NCBI RefSeq assembly: GCF_003206575.1
Contig: NZ_PZJO01000001.1
Span: forward strand, 433,718-497,717
Direction: 5' to 3'
Length of the DNA: 64,000 bases
DNA from: Salinicola endophyticus
Lineage (GTDB): Bacteria; Pseudomonadota; Gammaproteobacteria; Pseudomonadales; Halomonadaceae
The position numbers and the translations under genes are program-made. Shown one piece after another: positions 43,960 to 51,487 of the stretch. The notes under the pieces were generated by a model. The model was not told where the DNA came from and searched no databases. It saw only the letters and a program-made list of their open reading frames with translations. Numbering within the stretch: the first letter of the stretch is position 1; each line of letters starts with the position of its first letter.

Positions 43960-45006
43960 ATGAAAAAGATGCTGTTTGGTCTCACCCTGACCGCCCTGGC
44001 CGCCGGCCTCGCTCAACAGGCAAGTGCGGAAACCAGCCTCAACGTCGTCGGCACCTGGAGTGCCGTATCGCTCCACAAGAACTTCGAGAAGCCGTTCTGG
44101 ACCGAGACGCTGCCCAAGGCGAGCGACGGTCGGATTCAGGTCCAGATGACCACCTTCGATCAGATGGGTATCTCCGGTGGCGATGTCTTCACCTATCTGA
44201 AGAACGGCCTGTTCAATGTCGGCATGACCTTCTCCGACTACGTCGGCGGCCAGGCGCCGGCACTCGAAGGGCTCGACCTGCCGATGATGACCACCGACCC
44301 CGCGAAGGCCCGCGAGGTCAGCGAGGCGTTCATGCCGATCGCCGAAAGGGCAATGCAGTCTCACTACGATGCGCACGTGCTGGCGATCGCGCCCAACACG
44401 CCGCAGGTGGTGTTCTGCAACACCCCGATCAAGGGCCTCGGCGATCTGCAGGGCAAGAAGATACGCGCCAGCGGCCGCACCACGGCGGAGTTCCTCTCGG
44501 CGCTCGGCGCCCAGAGCACGGTCATGGCATTCAACGAGGTGCCGGGGGCGCTGGAGCGCGGGGTGATCGACTGCGCGGTCACCGGCTCGCTCTCAGGCTA
44601 CAACTCCGGCTGGCAGGATGTGGCGGACTATCTGCTGCCCCTCCCGGTGGGTGGCTGGGATACCGTCATCACCGCCATCAGCGATACCACCTGGCAGTCA
44701 CTGGACGACGCCACCCGCCAGTTGATCGAGCGTGACATCGTCACCGGCTTCATCGATCCGGTGTGGAACAATCTGCCCAAGGACGAGCAGCAGGGTATTG
44801 CCTGCCTGACTGGCCATGGCGAGTGCGAACACGGCAAGCCGGGCGACATGACGCTGGTCGCAGTGACCGATGCCGACCGCGAACGCGCCCATCAGGCGCT
44901 GGTCAGCGCGGTCCTGCCGAGCTGGGCCTCGCGGATCGATGACGAGACGATCTCGCTGTGGAACGAGGACGTCGCACCGCTCGTCGCCCTCCCCATCGTC
45001 AAGTAA
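43960..45006 (+). CDS. TRAP transporter solute-binding protein (DctP family)
   Basis: 348 residues. Signal peptide cleaved after QASAET. The DctP fold is recognisable from LQGKKIRASGRTTAEFLSAL with the carboxylate-binding Arg, and EVPGALERGVIDCAVTG. It delivers a carboxylate, probably the substrate of the flanking enzymes, to the membrane subunits encoded next. Two C-terminal cysteines (IACLTGHGECEHG) may form a disulphide. Confidence 0.9.
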   Translation: MKKMLFGLTLTALAAGLAQQASAETSLNVVGTWSAVSLHKNFEKPFWTETLPKASDGRIQVQMTTFDQMGISGGDVFTYLKNGLFNVGMTFSDYVGGQAPALEGLDLPMMTTDPAKAREVSEAFMPIAERAMQSHYDAHVLAIAPNTPQVVFCNTPIKGLGDLQGKKIRASGRTTAEFLSALGAQSTVMAFNEVPGALERGVIDCAVTGSLSGYNSGWQDVADYLLPLPVGGWDTVITAISDTTWQSLDDATRQLIERDIVTGFIDPVWNNLPKDEQQGIACLTGHGECEHGKPGDMTLVAVTDADRERAHQALVSAVLPSWASRIDDETISLWNEDVAPLVALPIVK

Positions 45007-45065
45007 ACCGGTCGAAGGGCCGGGCACGCCACTGCTCGGTCCTTGCCCGTCGGCAGGTACTCAAC

Positions 45066-45671
45066 ATGCTCGCTCTCGTTTCTCTGATCGACGCCCTCGT
45101 GGGCGCCGTCCGTCTCGTCTCGCGCTGGGCCGCTCGACTCATCGGCCTGCTGCTGCTGGCCGTCGTGGTCATGGTCATCCTGGAAGTGATCGGCCGCAAG
45201 CTGCTGGGCTACTCCTTCGAAGGCGTCCAGGAGTACGCCGGCTATGTCCTCGCCATTCTCTCGGCCTGGGGGCTCTCGCACACGCTGGTCGAACGTGCCC
45301 ATATCCGTATCGATGTCGGCTACTCGAAGCTGCCGAGCGCCGCCCGTGCAGCGCTCGATCTGCTCTCGATACTCGCCGTCAATCTGGTCGGCTGGATGAT
45401 CGTCATCCACGCCTGGCCGGTGTTCTCGGGGTCACTCGCCAACCACACCACCGCCAATACGCCGCTGTCGACGCCACTGTGGATACCGCAGCTGGTCTGG
45501 GTCGCGGGCTACACTTGGTTTGCCCTGGCGGCGGCGGTGCTCGCGCTTCGCGCTCTGCTGGCAGCGGTCGGCGGCGATAGCGCCACGATTCGCACACTGA
45601 TCGGCATGGGCCACGACGCCGACCCGCTCGAGGCCCGCGCGCGCGACACCGCGACAGGAGGAACGTCCTGA
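45066..45671 (+). CDS. TRAP transporter small membrane subunit (DctQ family)
   Basis: 201 residues from the ATG at 45066 (AGG upstream). Four membrane helices; GRKLLGYSFEGVQEYAGY is the characteristic DctQ motif. It overlaps dctM by one base (TGATG), so the two are translationally coupled. Confidence 0.9.
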   Translation: MLALVSLIDALVGAVRLVSRWAARLIGLLLLAVVVMVILEVIGRKLLGYSFEGVQEYAGYVLAILSAWGLSHTLVERAHIRIDVGYSKLPSAARAALDLLSILAVNLVGWMIVIHAWPVFSGSLANHTTANTPLSTPLWIPQLVWVAGYTWFALAAAVLALRALLAAVGGDSATIRTLIGMGHDADPLEARARDTATGGTS

Positions 45672-46951
45672 TGCTTGCCTATCTCGCTATCGGGATTCTG
45701 GCACTGCTGCTGACCGGTATCCCGGTCGCCATCGTGCTGTTCCTGCTCGCCTTCGGTGTCGATCAATTCTTCTCGTTCTTTCCGCTGATGCGGGCGCTCG
45801 GCCAGAACCTGTGGTCAGCGGCGGACTCCTTTCTGCTGATCGCGATTCCGCTGTTCGTGCTGATGGGCGAGATCATCGTGCGCGCGGGGATCGCCGAGCG
45901 CGCCTACCGCGCCATGGATCACTGGCTCTCCTGGCTGCCCGGCGGCCTGCTGCACGCTAACGTGATGACCTCGATGCTGTTCTCCGCGACCTCGGGGTCC
46001 TCCGTGGCCACCGCAGCCACGATCTCCACCGTGGCGCTGCCGCAGGGCGACAAACTCGGCTATCATCCGCGGCTCTTCTGCGGCAGCATCGCCGCTGGCG
46101 GTACCCTGGGCATCCTGATTCCGCCGTCGATCAACCTGATCGTCTACGGTTTCCTCACCGAGACCTCGATCCCCAAGCTGTTCGTGGCCGGACTTCTCCC
46201 GGGGCTGCTGCTGACCGGGCTGTTCATGCTGACGGCGATCCTGTTCTGTACTGTCAAGCCGTCGCTGGGAGGGCCACGCCGTCGCTCGAGCTGGCCGGAG
46301 CGGTTGCGTCATCTGAAGTTCCTGCTGCCGCTGCTGGTCCTGTTCATCGCCATCGTCGGTTCGATCTACACCGGCTGGGCGACGCCCACCGAAGCCGCCG
46401 CCATCGGCGTGCTGGTCGCGCTGATACTCGCCGCGTTCAACCGGCGCCTGGACTGGCGCATGTTGACCCAAGCGCTCGACAACACCGTGCGCACCACCTC
46501 GATGATCCTGTTCATCATGCTGGCGGCCTCGTTTCTCAACTTCGCGCTCGCCTCGGCGGGCCTCTCCGGCCAGCTGACGCAGCTGCTGACACAGCTGGAG
46601 CTGTCGCCGATGGCGCTGCTGCTCTGCGTGCTGGCCCTGCTGGTGATCCTCGGCTTCTTCATCGAGACGCTGTCGATGATGGTGATCACGCTGCCGATCA
46701 TCGCGCCCCTGCTGTTCGCCGCGGGCTTCGACAAGGTGTGGTTCGGCGTGGTGATGATCCTGTTCGTCGAGATGGCGCTGATCACCCCACCGGTCGGGCT
46801 CAATCTCTACATCGTGCAGGCAGCCCGGCGCGGCAAGCCGTTCTCCGACGTGGTGATCGGCACGCTGCCGTTCATCGCCGCCATGGTGGTGATGGCCGTA
46901 CTGCTGATCCTGTTCCCCGGCATCGCCCTGTGGCTGCCGAACTCGCTCTGA
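45671..46951 (+). CDS. TRAP transporter large membrane subunit (DctM family)
   Basis: 426 residues, about twelve membrane segments. FSATSGSSVATAATISTVALP and IPPSINLIVYGFLTETSIPKLF are the DctM signature loops, and TPPVGLNLYIVQ the second half motif. It forms the sodium-coupled channel with DctQ. Confidence 0.93.
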   Translation: MLAYLAIGILALLLTGIPVAIVLFLLAFGVDQFFSFFPLMRALGQNLWSAADSFLLIAIPLFVLMGEIIVRAGIAERAYRAMDHWLSWLPGGLLHANVMTSMLFSATSGSSVATAATISTVALPQGDKLGYHPRLFCGSIAAGGTLGILIPPSINLIVYGFLTETSIPKLFVAGLLPGLLLTGLFMLTAILFCTVKPSLGGPRRRSSWPERLRHLKFLLPLLVLFIAIVGSIYTGWATPTEAAAIGVLVALILAAFNRRLDWRMLTQALDNTVRTTSMILFIMLAASFLNFALASAGLSGQLTQLLTQLELSPMALLLCVLALLVILGFFIETLSMMVITLPIIAPLLFAAGFDKVWFGVVMILFVEMALITPPVGLNLYIVQAARRGKPFSDVVIGTLPFIAAMVVMAVLLILFPGIALWLPNSL

Positions 46952-46990
46952 TCCGCCGCGTCATCGACAAAGACAACTCAGGAACCGCCA

Positions 46991-47674
46991 ATGCTGACTT
47001 TCGATACCCCCGGAGGCACGCTCACCGTCACACCGCAACGGCTGGCGATCGCCGGCTGGGCCGGCCGCGATCAGGCGGGCGTGCAACACCATATCGACGA
47101 GCTGGTCGCCATCGGGGTCAAGCCGCCCTCCCGCGTGCCGCTGTTCTATCGCGCCAGTGCGCAGCTGCTGACCCAGGCGGAGCACGTCGAGATGCTCGGT
47201 GGCGAAGGCTCCGGCGAAGCCGAGGTCTGCCTTGTCAGCGACGAAAATGGCCGACTGTGGGTGACGCTCGCCTCCGACCATACCGACCGCAAGCTGGAAG
47301 TCGTGGGGGTTGCCGAGTCCAAGCAGATCTGCGCCAAGCCGGTCGCCCGACATGCCTGGCCACTAGAAGCCGTACGCGAGCATTGGGATGCGCTGGCACT
47401 GGCCAGTGAGATCGCAGAGAACGGCCAGGTCGTCTCCTATCAGCAGGGCACGCTGGCCGAGCTGCTGGATATCGAGACGCTGCTGGCCAAGCTGCCGGAC
47501 GCACTCAAGCAGGGCGAATCGCTGGCCCCCAACACGCTGCTGCTGTGCGGCACGGTGCCGGCCATCGGCGGTATCCGGCCCAGCCCGCGCTTCTCGATGA
47601 CGCTCACCGACCCCGTGCTGAACCGTCGCCTGAGCCACCGCTACACCATCATCGAGCTCGAGGTCGCGCAATGA
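46991..47674 (+). CDS. DUF2848-family protein
   Basis: 227 residues with AGGA upstream of the ATG. The sequence HHIDELVAIGVKPPSRVPLFYR and LLCGTVPAIGGIRPSPRFSM is typical of DUF2848 proteins, which resemble the fumarylacetoacetate hydrolase fold and are commonly found beside an amidase. Its stop overlaps the start of a degraded amidase reading frame (ATGA). Function unknown; presumably acts on the TRAP substrate. Confidence 0.85.
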   Translation: MLTFDTPGGTLTVTPQRLAIAGWAGRDQAGVQHHIDELVAIGVKPPSRVPLFYRASAQLLTQAEHVEMLGGEGSGEAEVCLVSDENGRLWVTLASDHTDRKLEVVGVAESKQICAKPVARHAWPLEAVREHWDALALASEIAENGQVVSYQQGTLAELLDIETLLAKLPDALKQGESLAPNTLLLCGTVPAIGGIRPSPRFSMTLTDPVLNRRLSHRYTIIELEVAQ

Positions 47675-47838
47675 GTTCGCCAGAGACGCCACAGGATGCC
47701 GCACGCGCATTCTGGGCGCGCCCTGCCGGGGGAGCTGCTGACAGGGCACATCAACATGAGCAAGTTCGCATTCTCGGGACTCGGCCTCAATCACGTCATC
47801 AACGTCCGGACCTACGACGAGCGAGACGGCCGATCTTG
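47671..47838 (+). pseudogene. remnant of an amidase-signature-family gene
   Basis: An ATG at 47671 overlaps the DUF2848 stop (ATGA) and opens MSSPETPQDAARAFWARP. A different frame then encodes GHINMSKFAFSGLGLN, which matches the amidase signature around the cis-Ser (usual form TNMSEFAFSGLGLNPH). Intact amidases need over 100 residues before this point and about 300 after; both are missing. So the gene has lost internal and 3' sequence and changed frame. The remains run into the 3' end of the convergent MFS gene, marking a rearrangement junction. Confidence 0.65.
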
Positions 47839-49097
47839 TCGATCAACCCGAGCGGCGGCATGGCGGGCAGATAGAAGCGTTGCAGCGGCGTGGCCGACTG
47901 GCTCGATACCGTCGTTTTCGACCCGACATCGGCCTGCTCGCCGCGGGCGGGCATGTAACCGATCAGCATCGTCACCAACGCGATCGAAGCAAAGGCGATG
48001 AAACAGAAGGCGTAGCCGTGGTGGCCGATCAGATAGCCCGCCAGTGGCGAACCGACGATCTGGCCTGCCGCGATCATCAAGAACGGTAAACCGAGCCCGA
48101 TGGCGGGACGGTCACTGTAGAGGCGCACGCCCCAGACCAGATAGATACCCGTGAGCATGATATAGCTCGCCCCGAACAGAGCGCCTGAACCCAGGGCGGC
48201 TGACAGGCTCGAGGGCATCAGCGCGAGCAGCAGCAGTGCAAGTGCCAGCGCGGCCAGCGTTGCCCGATGCACCCCGTTGATGCCGAAGCGGTTGACGAGA
48301 TCCCCGGCAAGGCCGCCGACCAGGCCGGAGATGCCAATCAGAATCCAGACGCTGTTGGCCAACGCCTGGGATAACTGCCCTTGCGTGAGTAGCGCCTCGC
48401 TCGAAAACGTCCAGTAGGCGGCGCTGGCAATGCCCATGCCCACCGAGGCCACCATCACTCGCCAGGCCGAAGCCCGCCACAGTCCGCCCAGGTTCCGCCG
48501 GCCGGCTGTCTCCGAGGCAGTGTCGCCACACGCTTCGCTCGTCCCGGCACGCGGTACGCTGACGAACAGCAGCACAGCGTTGAGCAGAGCGATCACCGCA
48601 AAAGCGGCATAGGCGATTCGCCACTGCCCCGTGGCGATGAACGCCACCGGACCGGAGATGGCGACGCCGAGACTGGTGCCGGCATTGACGACGGTATTGG
48701 CACGGCCCTGGCGCTCGGTTGCGATCGCCCTCGAGACGGCCTCGGCCATGGGGGGCGAGGCCAGCCCGGTGCTGGCCCCCGCCAGCAAGATGGCGCCGGC
48801 AAGCCACAGCGCGCTGGTGCTGGCGGAGATGATCGCCATACCCGTCGCGGCGACCAGGGCCGCGGCAACGGCCATGGATCGAGCACCGAGTCGCTCCACC
48901 AGTAGCGCACTGATCACGATAGCGAAGCAGTAGCCCACGTAGGCACCGCTGCCGATGGCCCCCGCCATCGTCGAATTCAACCCGACATCCTCGCGCATGC
49001 TGGGCAAGAACAGGCCGTAGGCAAAGCGTGCCAAGCCGTAGCTCACGCCGATCAATAGCGTTCCCGCGACGATGAGTCGACGTTCCTGGTGAGTCAT
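47799..49097 (-). CDS. MFS transporter (YbfB/YjiJ-like)
   Basis: 432 residues, twelve membrane helices. GVSYGLARFAYGLFLPSMRED at the first helix and the Arg-rich inter-helix loops fit the MFS_1/YbfB family. GGAGGA precedes the ATG. An operator identical in 17 of 18 bases to that of the adjacent TetR gene lies 64 bp upstream, so expression is probably induced by a ligand of the TetR protein, often an exported toxic compound. Confidence 0.9.
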   Translation of the reverse strand: MTHQERRLIVAGTLLIGVSYGLARFAYGLFLPSMREDVGLNSTMAGAIGSGAYVGYCFAIVISALLVERLGARSMAVAAALVAATGMAIISASTSALWLAGAILLAGASTGLASPPMAEAVSRAIATERQGRANTVVNAGTSLGVAISGPVAFIATGQWRIAYAAFAVIALLNAVLLFVSVPRAGTSEACGDTASETAGRRNLGGLWRASAWRVMVASVGMGIASAAYWTFSSEALLTQGQLSQALANSVWILIGISGLVGGLAGDLVNRFGINGVHRATLAALALALLLLALMPSSLSAALGSGALFGASYIMLTGIYLVWGVRLYSDRPAIGLGLPFLMIAAGQIVGSPLAGYLIGHHGYAFCFIAFASIALVTMLIGYMPARGEQADVGSKTTVSSQSATPLQRFYLPAMPPLGLIDKIGRLARRRSGR

Positions 49098-49160
49098 GCT
49101 GCAATCCTCCCTGGCTACCGAATCGGGCTAGAGTGACGACCTTGAGACGACGCCACTGAT

Positions 49161-49178
49161 GTAAAGTGATCGTTTTCC
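49161..49178 (-). promoter_or_regulatory. TetR operator in front of the MFS gene
   Basis: GTAAAGTGATCGTTTTCC matches the reverse complement of the site in front of the TetR gene at 17 of 18 positions. GTAAA and TTTNC arms flank a central GATC. Located 64 bp upstream of the MFS start. Confidence 0.8.
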
Positions 49179-49337
49179 TTACGTGCCTGACACATCCGCC
49201 GACATAGCGCCGGAGAGGGCAATCTCCTGCCGTCAGAGGAAAGCGTCCTCGACCACCCGCTAGGCAGTGATCGTTGGAGCCCGGGTCACTCTCTAGTTCA
49301 GCCCTGTTCACTCTCCAGGGAGTACTGCCTGGCTACA

Positions 49338-49435
49338 AAGTCCTGAATGAAAAGTCCTGAACGAAAAGTCCTGAATGAAAAGTGCTGCCTGAGAAGTCCC
49401 GCCCGAGAGGCACCTCCTGAGAAGTACTGGGCTCG
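49338..49435. repeat. degenerate 14-bp tandem array, 7 units
   Basis: Consecutive 14-mers: AAGTCCTGAATGAA, AAGTCCTGAACGAA, AAGTCCTGAATGAA, AAGTGCTGCCTGAG, AAGTCCCGCCCGAG, AGGCACCTCCTGAG, AAGTACTGGGCTCG. Units 1 and 3 are identical; later units drift. Lies in the spacer between the TetR and MFS genes. Confidence 0.9.
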
Positions 49436-49691
49436 GCAATACAGCGTGGCCAATCGGCTCATTGAACGGCGTTCGGAACAGCACGATGGGTGAGCGGAAC
49501 GAGTCACAGGCGTGTCGCTACCGCGTCAATCCGTGCGCCAGTCCGGTCCGCTTCTGAATCGCGAGACCCTTGTCGCTCGCACTCCGTGCAGCAGCGCTGT
49601 TCACATCGTCAATCCTGACGATCTGTCGCCGTTTTTTGGCCTAGCGACATGTCCCGATCCGGCCATCGCTCGTCGACGTGTCAGGCAGCAC

Positions 49692-50219
49692 CTAGCCGCG
49701 CGCGCCGTCGATCAACCGCCGCGCCGCTCGGAGGGCCACGTCTACGGTCGCTCTACCCCGGTAGGTCGCGGCGTGCGTCGCGCCTTCGACCAGCAGCAGA
49801 ATCGAGTCGGCCAGCTCATCGTCGCGACGCCCGGTCTCCGCTTCGACGATCTCTTCGATGCGCTGCCGCAGTCGTGCCTTGTGACGCTCCATGGCCTCGA
49901 CGACTTCCGGTACGTCGCCGCCGGTCTCGGCCCAGCTGCGCAGAAACAGACAGCCCCGCGCGCCCTGATCGGCGAACCACACGCCCAGCGCCCCGAACAG
50001 CTCATCCACGCTGACAGCGCTCGCCAGCGAGCGCATGAAACGGCGGTCGCGCTCGTCGAGGACGATCGCCAGCAGGCGGTTCTTGCTGCCGACATGCTTG
50101 TAGAGCGTGCGGCTGGAAATACCGGCACTGTGGGTCAGCCGATCCATTCCCGTGGCGGTGAAGCCATGGCGATCGAAAAGCTGCTCGGCGGTGTCGATCA
50201 GTCGTGTGCGAATATCCAT
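49692..50219 (-). CDS. TetR-family repressor
   Basis: 175 residues. Helix-turn-helix TATGMDRLTHSAGISSRTLYKHVGSK after a typical MDIRTRLIDTAEQLF start; the C-terminal half is the ligand-binding helical domain. Its own promoter holds the dyad GTAAAACGATCACTTTAC ten bases upstream of the start, and the same site precedes the MFS gene, so it likely represses both itself and the exporter. Confidence 0.92.
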   Translation of the reverse strand: MDIRTRLIDTAEQLFDRHGFTATGMDRLTHSAGISSRTLYKHVGSKNRLLAIVLDERDRRFMRSLASAVSVDELFGALGVWFADQGARGCLFLRSWAETGGDVPEVVEAMERHKARLRQRIEEIVEAETGRRDDELADSILLLVEGATHAATYRGRATVDVALRAARRLIDGARG

Positions 50220-50228
50220 GACCTCAAT

Positions 50229-50246
50229 GTAAAACGATCACTTTAC
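50229..50246 (-). promoter_or_regulatory. TetR operator in front of its own gene
   Basis: GTAAAACGATCACTTTAC is an imperfect dyad centred on GATC, ten bases upstream of the TetR start codon. A near-identical copy in opposite orientation precedes the MFS gene. Confidence 0.8.
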
Positions 50247-50382
50247 TTGTGCAAGCTCCGATTTAGCGGATGTCGTCCATCTCCGCTCTCCCTCATCGCG
50301 CCGTTGAGCTGCGCGTCGCGACTGGTAAAGGTGGCGGCAGAGCCAATGGCCCCTCCCCCGTCGAACAGAGCCCCAGACGCAA

Positions 50383-50411
50383 GACGGCGGGGCTCATCGA
50401 GCCCCGCCGTC
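50383..50411 (-). terminator. strong hairpin downstream of galE
   Basis: GACGGCGGGGCTC and GAGCCCCGCCGTC form a perfect 13-bp stem with a 3-base loop, 47 bp after the galE stop. On the minus strand it is followed by TTGCG, so the T tract is short. Likely end of the H-NOX/regulator/galE operon. Confidence 0.7.
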
Positions 50412-50457
50412 GTGTCGCGCTTGCCTAAGGTGCCAGCCGACAACCGCCGTCGCTACC

Positions 50458-51435
50458 TCATCGCCGGCCGGTTTCGAAGTGCCAGGCGTGTGCCACCATC
50501 TCGTCCAAGGAGTAGTGTGGCCGCCACCCAAGCGCGCGCTCGACCTTCGCCACGTCGGCGACGAGATACCCCGGGTCACCAGCACGGCGGTCAGCTGTCT
50601 TGACGGAAACCTCACACCCGGTCACGCGCCTGACCGATTCAATGACCTGCAGAACGCTGTAGCCGACACCGCTACCCAGATTGAAGACGTCGCCCTGCTC
50701 TCCCCGCAACAGCGCCTCCAGCCCCAGACGGTGTGCGCGACACAGATCGTCGACATGGATGAAGTCCCTGACGCAGGAGCCATCCGGCGTAAGGTAGTCT
50801 CGGCCGAACAGCGTAAAGTCCGCTCGACGGCCGGAAGCGGCCTGGAGCAGCAGGGGAATGAGGTGTGTCTCGGGATCGTGACGTTCGCCCAACCGCCCCC
50901 CGGGATCGGCACCGGCTGCATTGAAATAGCGAAAGATCATGGAGCGAAAAGCGTAGCTGTGAGCGTAGTCACGTAGAACCTGCTCGACGAAGCGCTTCGT
51001 CCATCCATACGGATTGATCGGCGAGGTATCGCTCGATTCCCCGATGGCGCTCTCTTGAGCATCACCGTAGACCGCAGCCGTCGACGAGAAAACGAACTTA
51101 TCCACGCCCTGAGAACGCATCTCCGCCAGCAGCGACATGGTCTTGGCCACATTGTTCTGATAATAGGCCTCGGGCTGCGTCATGGAAGCACCGACTTCAC
51201 TCAGAGCAGCGAAATGCATGACGGCATCGAAGGCACGCGACCGAAAGAGGCGCCCCAGCACCTCTCTATCGCCCAGGTCACCGACGACCAGCTCAGCGTT
51301 GACGACGGCATCGGCATGTCCCGTGGAGAGATTGTCCAGGACAGTCACCCGATATCCCGAGCGATGCAGATGCTCGACCATATGCGAGCCGATATAACCG
51401 GCGCCACCAACGACCAGAATCTCACCCTTCGACAT
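50458..51435 (-). CDS. galE: UDP-glucose 4-epimerase
   Basis: 325 residues. NAD-binding VVGGAGYIGSHMVEHL, the catalytic Ser-Tyr-Lys set (SSTAAVYG and YGWTKRFVEQ) and VFNLGSGVGYSVLQV identify GalE, which interconverts UDP-glucose and UDP-galactose. It supplies UDP-galactose for the polysaccharide locus. 52 bp after the sigma-54 regulator gene on the same strand, so probably the third gene of that operon. Confidence 0.92.
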   Translation of the reverse strand: MSKGEILVVGGAGYIGSHMVEHLHRSGYRVTVLDNLSTGHADAVVNAELVVGDLGDREVLGRLFRSRAFDAVMHFAALSEVGASMTQPEAYYQNNVAKTMSLLAEMRSQGVDKFVFSSTAAVYGDAQESAIGESSDTSPINPYGWTKRFVEQVLRDYAHSYAFRSMIFRYFNAAGADPGGRLGERHDPETHLIPLLLQAASGRRADFTLFGRDYLTPDGSCVRDFIHVDDLCRAHRLGLEALLRGEQGDVFNLGSGVGYSVLQVIESVRRVTGCEVSVKTADRRAGDPGYLVADVAKVERALGWRPHYSLDEMVAHAWHFETGRR

Positions 51436-51487
51436 TTACACCTCGCGCCTCGATCTGGGCTGACTTCTTCGATATTTCAGACCCAGC

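Larger units (their letters stand above)
49098..49691. other. spacer between MFS and TetR genes
   Basis: 594 bp containing the MFS operator and the 14-bp array. The remainder shows no gene with family features on either strand. Confidence 0.45.

Noticed and set aside
47696..48001. Plus-strand frame of 101 codons as an intact small gene
   Set aside because: Only the segment with the amidase signature is meaningful; the rest is antisense of the MFS gene, so it is treated as part of a pseudogene.
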